From contig NZ_WNLA01000019.1 of NCBI RefSeq assembly GCF_009720865.1, forward strand, positions 87,337 through 151,336: 64,000 nucleotides of DNA, in the 5' to 3' direction. The notes below the pieces were generated by a model that was given only the letters and a program-made list of their open reading frames with translations, did not search any database and had not been told where the DNA came from. Positions 58,972 to 64,000 of this stretch are shown one piece after another (positions within the stretch are counted from its first letter, which is position 1; every line of letters starts with the position of its first letter). The DNA comes from Pseudoduganella ginsengisoli. GTDB taxonomy: Bacteria > Pseudomonadota > Gammaproteobacteria > Burkholderiales > Burkholderiaceae_D. The position numbers and the translations under genes are program-made.

Positions 58972-59739
58972 ATGAAACGATGCTCCTGGTCCGTATTGCT
59001 GGCGATGCAGCTGCTGTGTGCAGCGTTGCCGGCGCACGCGTCGGATCCGGGTGAAATCCCGCCAGCTCCCTCCGCACCGCAGCAGTCGCTTGTTGTCCTG
59101 GTTGATACTGGCTCCCATATGCCGCTGGCCGATATCCGCGACGGCGTATTGGCCGCGGGATTGCACCGCGATTTGGGCGCCGCCATTGCCGAGCGGCTGG
59201 GCCGCATACCGCAATTCAAGGTGTGGCCCCGCAAGCGCATCGGCCACGCGCTGGAGCAGGGCGAGGGCGACATCCTGTGCCTGTACATGCCGGAATGGCT
59301 GCCGGGGCCCCTGCACTGGAGCATGCCGTTTTTCCCGTTTACCGAAGTCGTCATCACGCGCCGCAGCGCGCGCCGGCCGCTGGCGCTGGCTGACCTGGCG
59401 GACCAGCAAGTAGGCACGGTGCTGGGCTATGTGTATCCGGAACTGGAACATGCGTTGGGCAAGCATTTCGTGCGCGCCGATACCGCGTCGGGTTTGAACA
59501 GTTTGCGCAAGCTGGAACTGGGGCGGGTGCAGCACGCGGAAACCACGAATTTGTTCGTGGATTATTTTTTGAAACAGGGCGGCAAGCTGGATATCCACCC
59601 GCCGCTGGTGGTAAAAACTTACCGCACGCTGTGCGCCGTGTCGCCGCGCGGCAGCGTGGCGGTGGACGACGTCAACCGCGCTATCGGTCAACTGCTGCAC
59701 GACGGCGGGCTGGCCAGGATAACCGCATCATATCGATAA
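58972..59739 (+). CDS. Periplasmic substrate-binding-like protein, orphan
   Basis: 255 residues. Signal peptide (SVLLAMQLLCAALPAHA). Pattern of family 3 binding proteins: LVVLVDTGSHMPLADIRDGV, QFKVWPRKRIGHALEQGEGD, ILCLYMPEWLPGPLHWSMPF, EVVITRRSARRPLALADLAD and VGTVLGYVYPELEHALGKHF. The DGVLAAGLHRDLGAAIAERL helix is longer than in amino-acid binding proteins. No permease gene is near. It is the fourth such gene in this window and lies upstream of an M20 peptidase with 17 bases between, so the two may be an operon. Confidence 0.8.
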   Translation: MKRCSWSVLLAMQLLCAALPAHASDPGEIPPAPSAPQQSLVVLVDTGSHMPLADIRDGVLAAGLHRDLGAAIAERLGRIPQFKVWPRKRIGHALEQGEGDILCLYMPEWLPGPLHWSMPFFPFTEVVITRRSARRPLALADLADQQVGTVLGYVYPELEHALGKHFVRADTASGLNSLRKLELGRVQHAETTNLFVDYFLKQGGKLDIHPPLVVKTYRTLCAVSPRGSVAVDDVNRAIGQLLHDGGLARITASYR

Positions 59740-59756
59740 AGAAAAACAGGGGATAC

Positions 59757-61268
59757 ATGCTGAAGAAAATCACTCTCGCAACGTTGCTGGCCGCGGCCAT
59801 GCCTGCACTCCATGCCGCGCCATTGAGCGCACCTGCCACGTCGGCGGCGCGCTATGCGCTCGATACGTATGCGAACCAGCTGACGGCCAGCCTGGCCATG
59901 ATGGTCAGCTTCAATACGGTGGCCGATCCGAAAGTGCCGGGCGAGAAAAACCCGCAGCATATCGGGTTCAAGCAATACCTGAAAGAAGAGGCGGAGCGCC
60001 TCGGATTTGATTACCGCGACCATGGCATGGTAGTGGTGATCGGCTACGGCGCGTCGGAAGACCGCGTCGGCATCATCACGCACGGCGATGTGCAGCCGGT
60101 GAATCCCGCCAAATGGGCCAGGTCGCCGTTCCAGCTCGACGCCACGTCGGAACCGGGCCGCCTGATTGCGCGCGGCGCGGAAGATGACAAGGGCCCGATC
60201 GCCACGGCGCTGTATGCGATGAAAGCCATCAAGGACCAGCAAGTACCCATGCGCCGCCGGCTGGAATTGTATGTGTACATGGCGGAAGAATCGGACTGGG
60301 CGCCGCTGGAAGCATTTTTGAAAGAGAACAAGCCGCCGCAGCTGAACATCACGCTTGATGCGGAATACCCGGTCGTGACGGCGGAAAAAGGGTGGGGCAG
60401 CGTTGCCGTGACGATTCCGCCGCTGCAAGCGTCCAAGGCGTCGAAGGCAGGCAAGGATCCGGTCGTACGTGAATTCTCCGGCGGTTATTTCGCCAGCCAG
60501 ATTCCGGAAGATGCCAGCGCCGTGATTGCCAATGCAACGCGCGCGCTGGAAGCGCAAATCAAGAAGCGGGGCGCGGCGCAACAGGGCATGCGCTACCAGA
60601 CTGCGTGGCAGGGCAAGGATTTGAAGGTGACGGCGCTGGGCTTGTCGGCGCATTCGTCGAAGCCGGAAGAAGGCGTCAATGCCATCGCCATGCTGGCCGA
60701 TGCGTTGAAAGTGCGGCCATGGGGCACGTCGTCCGCGGGCGCGATGGTGGACTTCATCAATGACATGGTGGGCACCGGTCTTCATGGCGAACGGTTCGGC
60801 AAAGTTGCTTACCGCGATGCGTTCATGGGGCCGATGACGGTGGCGCCGACGGTGCTGGCGCAAAAGAGCGGAACCATGGAGTTGACGATTAATTTGCGCC
60901 GCCCCCGCGGCAAAAACAAGGCGGATTTGACTGCGCAATTCCAGCAGGCGTTCGACCAGTGGAAGCGGCTGCATGCGCCGCAGGCGCGCATTCACATGGA
61001 AATTGGCGAACCGTGGGTGCAGGGTGATGCACCGCAAGTGCCGGTGCTGCTGGACGTGTTTTCCCATTACACGGGGGTGGCCAACGCGAAGCCGGTGTCC
61101 ATCGGCGGCGGCACCAATTCGCGGCTGTTCCCGAAAGCTGTCGCATTCGGTCCGGCCATGCCCGATGCCAAATACACGGGCCACTCTGAACATGAATTCA
61201 TTACCCAGCAACAGTTGCTGTTGAATTTGCAAATGTATACGGCGGCATTGGTCGAATTGGCGAAGTAA
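59757..61268 (+). CDS. M20-family peptidase (dipeptidase-like), exported
   Basis: 503 residues from the ATG at 59757. Signal peptide (ITLATLLAAAMPALHA). Metal-site motifs: VGIITHGDVQPVNPAKWA (His-Asp), LIARGAEDDKGPIATALYAM (Asp-Asp), YVYMAEESDWAPLEAFLKEN (Glu-Glu), LNITLDAEYPVVTAEKGWG (Asp) and SEHEFITQQQL (last His). The lid domain contains LGLSAHSSKPEEGVNAIAML. It cuts peptides or acyl-amino acids in the periplasm. The EESD sequence replaces the more usual EExG near the second metal Glu. A terminator follows at 61292. Confidence 0.9.
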   Translation: MLKKITLATLLAAAMPALHAAPLSAPATSAARYALDTYANQLTASLAMMVSFNTVADPKVPGEKNPQHIGFKQYLKEEAERLGFDYRDHGMVVVIGYGASEDRVGIITHGDVQPVNPAKWARSPFQLDATSEPGRLIARGAEDDKGPIATALYAMKAIKDQQVPMRRRLELYVYMAEESDWAPLEAFLKENKPPQLNITLDAEYPVVTAEKGWGSVAVTIPPLQASKASKAGKDPVVREFSGGYFASQIPEDASAVIANATRALEAQIKKRGAAQQGMRYQTAWQGKDLKVTALGLSAHSSKPEEGVNAIAMLADALKVRPWGTSSAGAMVDFINDMVGTGLHGERFGKVAYRDAFMGPMTVAPTVLAQKSGTMELTINLRRPRGKNKADLTAQFQQAFDQWKRLHAPQARIHMEIGEPWVQGDAPQVPVLLDVFSHYTGVANAKPVSIGGGTNSRLFPKAVAFGPAMPDAKYTGHSEHEFITQQQLLLNLQMYTAALVELAK

Positions 61269-61291
61269 TGCCGGTTTGGCTAGTGAAGAAG

Positions 61292-61321
61292 ACAACGGGG
61301 CGCTTGCGCTCCGTTGTTTTT
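61292..61321 (+). terminator. Rho-independent terminator after the M20 gene
   Basis: acaacggggcg-cttg-cgctccgttgt forms a stem followed by a run of five T, 23 bases after the stop. Confidence 0.85.
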
Positions 61322-61472
61322 CGTTTCCTTTGTTCTTAATTCATTTCCTTGCCGCAAAATAAGTCTTACCATCAACTCTGATGGATCAAGACGGCCCCAG
61401 CGCCTGCCCGCCTTTCCTTTTCCCCAATGTTGAGAACTCCATGCTTGCCGGCTTCACGGCAGGGAGACCTGT

Positions 61473-62423
61473 ATGCGTCGCACTTTATTGGCAATCTGCT
61501 CACTGCTGGTGGCGGTTAGCCGTCCGGGATATTCGATGGATATGTCTGTTAATGCGCACGTTGAGCGTGCGTCGTCGGCTGCCGCCGCTGAAATTGACCC
61601 GCCGCGCCGGGGCGCGCTGTACCGGGTCCGCCATGATGGCAAGACCAGTTATCTGTTCGGCACCGTGCATGTGGGTAAGCAGGCGTTTTACCCGCTGGAA
61701 CCGCAGGTGACGCAGGCGCTGGCGGAATCGACGTCGCTGGTGCTGGAACTGGATATCCGCGGCGAAGCGGCGTTCCAGCAAGCGCTGGCCCGCTATGCCC
61801 GCTATGCGCCGGGCGATTCCGTGCGCAATCACGTGTCGGCGGAAACACTGGCCATGCTCGATGGCGCGCTGGGCAAAGCAGGCATGTCGCTGGCCAGCAT
61901 GGAACATTTCAAACCATGGCTGCTGGCCAATGTGCTGGTGGGCGCGGAAATTGAACGGCAAGGGTACCGGCGCAGCAACGGCGTTGAATCTTACCTGTTG
62001 AAGACAGCTATGCAGCAAAGCAAGCCGCTGCGGGAACTGGAGTCGGCGGATTACCAGTTGAGCCTGTTTGACACATTGACCGATGCGCAACAGGAAGCGT
62101 ATTTGCGTGAAAACCTGGCGGAGTTGGCCAGCGGCGTATCACTGACGAAAACCGCGAATTTGCTGGATGCCTGGAGCAGTGCCGACAAACGCGGCATCCA
62201 CGCATCGTGGAAAACCCTGACCAGCGGCGAAACCGTGTCCGCCGCGTTCATGGAGCGCACTTTGCTGGGCAAACGCAACCCGGAAATGGCGACATCGATC
62301 CAAGCCATCATGCAGCAAGACCAGGTGGCGTTTGTCGGCGTGGGCTTGCTGCATCTGGTGGGCGACCACAGCGTGCCGCAACTGCTGCGGGAGCGTGGCT
62401 ACCAGGTCGAGCAATTGTATTAA
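61473..62423 (+). CDS. TraB/GumN-family protein
   Basis: 316 residues; ggagacc ribosome site. Signal peptide (TLLAICSLLVAVSRPGYS). Family core: TSYLFGTVHVGKQAFYPLEP (GTxH motif), ALAESTSLVLELDI (ExD), GVESYLLKTAMQQSKPLREL, and the C-terminal MQQDQVAFVGVGLLHLVGDH. GumN/TraB proteins have a haem-related or pheromone-inactivating fold; in bacteria the function is often unassigned, but the conserved His, Glu and GxxH suggest an enzyme. It stands alone, with a terminator before it and a convergent lipoprotein gene after it. Confidence 0.87.
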   Translation: MRRTLLAICSLLVAVSRPGYSMDMSVNAHVERASSAAAAEIDPPRRGALYRVRHDGKTSYLFGTVHVGKQAFYPLEPQVTQALAESTSLVLELDIRGEAAFQQALARYARYAPGDSVRNHVSAETLAMLDGALGKAGMSLASMEHFKPWLLANVLVGAEIERQGYRRSNGVESYLLKTAMQQSKPLRELESADYQLSLFDTLTDAQQEAYLRENLAELASGVSLTKTANLLDAWSSADKRGIHASWKTLTSGETVSAAFMERTLLGKRNPEMATSIQAIMQQDQVAFVGVGLLHLVGDHSVPQLLRERGYQVEQLY

Positions 62424-62450
62424 GCGCTGAATTAAGCGCCCGGCCAAGCG

Positions 62451-62903
62451 CTATTCACGCTGGACCGAGCCGTTGCGGTAGCGCACCCGGTCTCCCGCCT
62501 TGTAGGTCGGCATATTGTCGACCACGACCACCTGGGTGGTACCGTCATCGGCCCGCATGGTGATGCGGTACACCTTGTCATTGGGCGAACCTTCATTCGT
62601 CAGCGTGCCGCCGGCAGCAGCGGCGCCGGCCATGCCGACACCCATCGCGGCTGCATCCTGGCGCAGGATAGGATCCACGGCAGTCACCACGCCGCTCCAG
62701 TTTTGCGGCGTCGCCGGGCTGCTGCTGGTATTTGATGAGCTGTTGTACGCCGTGCCTGGCGTCGGCCTGGATGCCGGGGAGGTGGACGACACGCTAGAGC
62801 TGGTGTCGTCATTCATCGCCGTGCTGCCTGTACTGCGGTCGCTGGATGCACAGGCTGTCAGGGCTGCCACGATGGCAGTCAAAGCAATGACACTTGTCTT
62901 CAT
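62451..62903 (-). CDS. Glycine-zipper outer-membrane lipoprotein
   Basis: 150 residues, aaggaga ribosome site. Signal peptide with lipobox (LTAC, Cys18), then a Ser/Thr-rich linker to about residue 67. The C-terminal part has WSGVVTAVDPILRQDAAAMG, a short glycine zipper (GVGMAGAAAAGGTLTNEGSP) and SH3-like ends (KVYRITMRADDGTTQVVVVD, YKAGDRVRYRNG). It resembles small SlyB-like lipoproteins, but the zipper is only one repeat. Convergent with the GumN gene; divergent from the small gene at 63057. Confidence 0.85.
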   Translation of the reverse strand: MKTSVIALTAIVAALTACASSDRSTGSTAMNDDTSSSVSSTSPASRPTPGTAYNSSSNTSSSPATPQNWSGVVTAVDPILRQDAAAMGVGMAGAAAAGGTLTNEGSPNDKVYRITMRADDGTTQVVVVDNMPTYKAGDRVRYRNGSVQRE

Positions 62904-63056
62904 TTTCGATCTCCTTGTAATGAGCGCGGGCTCGGTTACGTTGGATCACCGATGATGCCATTCGTTCTATTCAGAGCGAGCACGATTGAGGAAAGTCAAA
63001 CAGTCGTCGTGGACGTAAAGCAATAATTGCATGTCAGAAATCAATAGGATTAGCCT

Positions 63057-63314
63057 ATGTATACGAGTTCCACTGAAGCGGTCATCAACGAATTGATTTT
63101 CTCTGTCTATGGCGCACAAGCGGACGCGCGCCAGCGCCACGTTTTGCGGCAGGCGCTGCACGCGCTGGTGCGGCAGGCGCGTGCGGAACAATTGCAGGAA
63201 ATGCGGCGCGATGTGTGGCGCGCGTCGGGGATGGCGTGGCTGGCGCCGGGCGGATCAGGCGACTTTGTGGCGCTTCCACACACACCACATGACACTGGCG
63301 GTCACGGCAGCTGA
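63057..63314 (+). CDS. Small hypothetical protein
   Basis: 85 residues; aggat before the ATG at 63057. Residues 1-60 form one or two helices rich in Arg, Gln and Ala (TEAVINELIFSVYGAQADAR, QALHALVRQARAEQLQEMRR), followed by a short hydrophobic and glycine tail. The 3' end overlaps the convergent VanZ-like gene by 60 bases. The helical, amphipathic composition and proper start support it, but nothing identifies the family. Confidence 0.55.
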   Translation: MYTSSTEAVINELIFSVYGAQADARQRHVLRQALHALVRQARAEQLQEMRRDVWRASGMAWLAPGGSGDFVALPHTPHDTGGHGS

Positions 63315-63647
63315 CGTGACGTCAACCAGCCAGTCGCTGACCGCGCCATGGCGGTAAGGGAAGAAACTCTGCACCACTTCATCGAGCGCGCCCATTGCCG
63401 CCACGATCAATATGGCTTTGATGGCGCGCGCTTTCAGGCTGCCCCGGCCCCCGGTAAATAACAGGAACGTGATCCCTGCATATGCGCAAGAGTGGAGGAT
63501 CAGGCCCGATGCGAGCTGGCCGATATCTTGCCGCGCGCCGGGTATGGAGCCGAGGATCAAAATCAGGCTGTAGAACACGAGGGCGGTCCGGTAGCGCAAG
63601 TTCGCATGGACCGGCGTCAAGACGAATTGTTGGATGAGATTCAGCAT
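63255..63647 (-). CDS. VanZ-like membrane protein
   Basis: 130 residues from the ATG at 63647. Four hydrophobic helices: TALVFYSLILILGSIPG, GLILHSCAYAGITFLLFTGG, AIKAILIVAAMGALDEVVQS and VSDWLVDVTSAAVTASVMWC. The VanZ signature is visible: ALDEVVQSFFPYRHGAVSDW followed by LVDVTSA, with conserved Glu and Asp. The role of VanZ-like proteins outside teicoplanin resistance is unknown. It overlaps the small gene at its 3' end. Between its start and the next gene lies a minus-strand terminator (63672-63701), so it has its own start or is controlled by attenuation. Confidence 0.87.
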   Translation of the reverse strand: MLNLIQQFVLTPVHANLRYRTALVFYSLILILGSIPGARQDIGQLASGLILHSCAYAGITFLLFTGGRGSLKARAIKAILIVAAMGALDEVVQSFFPYRHGAVSDWLVDVTSAAVTASVMWCVWKRHKVA

Positions 63648-63671
63648 GGCCGGAACAATACCATAGCGCGC

Positions 63672-63701
63672 AAAAAAAACGCCCGCTGATGAAAGCGGGC
63701 G
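63672..63701 (-). terminator. Rho-independent terminator, minus strand
   Basis: cgcccgct and agcgggcg form an 8-pair stem with six bases between, then an eight-T run on the minus strand, 25 bases before the VanZ start. Confidence 0.85.
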
Positions 63702-63815
63702 GGAAGGTCTGATCGTTTCGATCGTGAATTCGGTCGGTGCGCGTTCAGCGCACCTTTCTGCTTCCACACATATCGGTTGTGTGTGAAGCAGATGTAGAGA
63801 AGTCTACGCTCCCCA
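63672..63815 (-). ncRNA. Candidate small RNA or structured leader
   Basis: On the minus strand this stretch has three hairpins in series: gtaga-cttc-tctac (63794-63807), ggtgcgc-tgaac-gcgcacc (63736-63754) and the terminator at 63672-63701. No coding frame is convincing. It could be an independent sRNA ending at the terminator or the attenuating leader of the VanZ-like gene. No promoter is certain (a TTGATA-like box and TCATAT lie near 63815-63840). Confidence 0.4.
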
Positions 63816-63939
63816 TATGACAGCGCGATGACAATTATCAAGAGGGGCCGGAATAAAAAAAGCGCTGTCTGCATTAATCGTGGAACTTTCCCATCGGCGT
63901 CCGGTCCAAGGAATCACATCCCGGGACTGGAGACGTATC

Positions 63940-64000
63940 ATGGAAATGCAAGCCTTTGGATTATTGCTGACGCAGCTATCGGCATTGACGGCGCACCAGT
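63940..64000 (+). CDS. Start of a gene cut by the right edge of the window
   Basis: The ATG at 63940 follows a ggag-containing stretch. Only 20 residues are visible (MEMQAFGLLLTQLSALTAHQ). They resemble the start of some IS1595-type transposases of this family, but the evidence is very thin. Confidence 0.4.
   Translation, partial: MEMQAFGLLLTQLSALTAHQ

Noticed and set aside
59688..61295. 535-codon minus-strand frame
   Set aside because: Antisense to the M20 peptidase. Same shadow composition.

Overview
The window looks like chromosome from a high-GC betaproteobacterium, most likely Oxalobacteraceae (Massilia / Duganella / Janthinobacterium type). I infer this from the overall gene style, the many DUF families typical of that group and the repeated orphan periplasmic-binding-like genes. 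No marker gene fixes the genus. I see no rRNA, CRISPR array, integrase or complete insertion sequence.

Layout. (a) 1-1.03 kb: the end of a glycine-zipper protein and a small downstream partner, possibly toxin and immunity. (b) 1.3-9.1 kb: ordinary accessory genes: a DUF2278/lamin-tail protein, a MocR regulator divergent from a CMD/azoreductase/GNAT operon, two lipoproteins, a binding-like protein, and a duplicated scar of the DUF4382 gene. (c) 9.3-13.9 kb: type VI secretion cargo: hcp, a LAS-type peptidoglycan peptidase, several signal-peptide-bearing immunity candidates and a decayed PAAR gene. (d) 13.5-20.97 kb: a composite island next to tRNA-Ser(GGA). It is flanked by direct repeats that contain two nearly identical immunity genes. 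It holds an AT-rich block with a methyltransferase, a 2-TM protein, a YfbU protein and two FRG-domain proteins, then an IncP/RK2-type oriT with a TraK-like gene, then a LysM/transglycosylase effector with its immunity gene. It looks like a mobilizable defence and weapon island without its own relaxase or integrase.

(e) 21.1-29.8 kb: housekeeping and accessory genes: 2H phosphoesterase, AcpH, glyoxalase-like protein, metallophosphoesterase, alpha/beta hydrolase, a large DUF4214 protein with a CRP-like site upstream, and a UvrD-like helicase fused to DUF5710. (f) 29.8-44.6 kb: a LysR regulator divergent from an operon that reads as a pathway: alkyl sulfatase gives an alcohol, a GMC oxidoreductase an aldehyde, an aldehyde dehydrogenase an acid, and an acyl-CoA synthetase the CoA ester. 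DUF1302, DUF1329, YCF48-like and RND/MMPL genes for envelope traffic follow. (g) 44.6-49.0 kb: a truncated STAND ATPase, gluQRS, an M28 peptidase and a small membrane protein.

(h) 49.0-58.9 kb: the most interesting locus. Divergent operons encode a C39-like peptidase, an outer-membrane channel, a FadL-like barrel, a DUF2059-like protein, an AraC regulator and a MshEN-domain membrane protein on one side, and five small secreted proteins on the other. The secreted proteins and the MshEN protein share a post-signal motif resembling PxxxxDLSxVxGxDG, and most also share a C-terminal motif. The gene content recalls the Pseudomonas Fap functional-amyloid system (FapD C39 peptidase, FapF channel), but the exported proteins look different. 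I propose a surface-fibre or exoprotein export system, perhaps under c-di-GMP control. (i) 58.97-64 kb: a binding-like protein, an M20 peptidase, a TraB/GumN protein, a lipoprotein, a VanZ-like protein, a candidate small RNA or leader, and a partial gene at the right edge.
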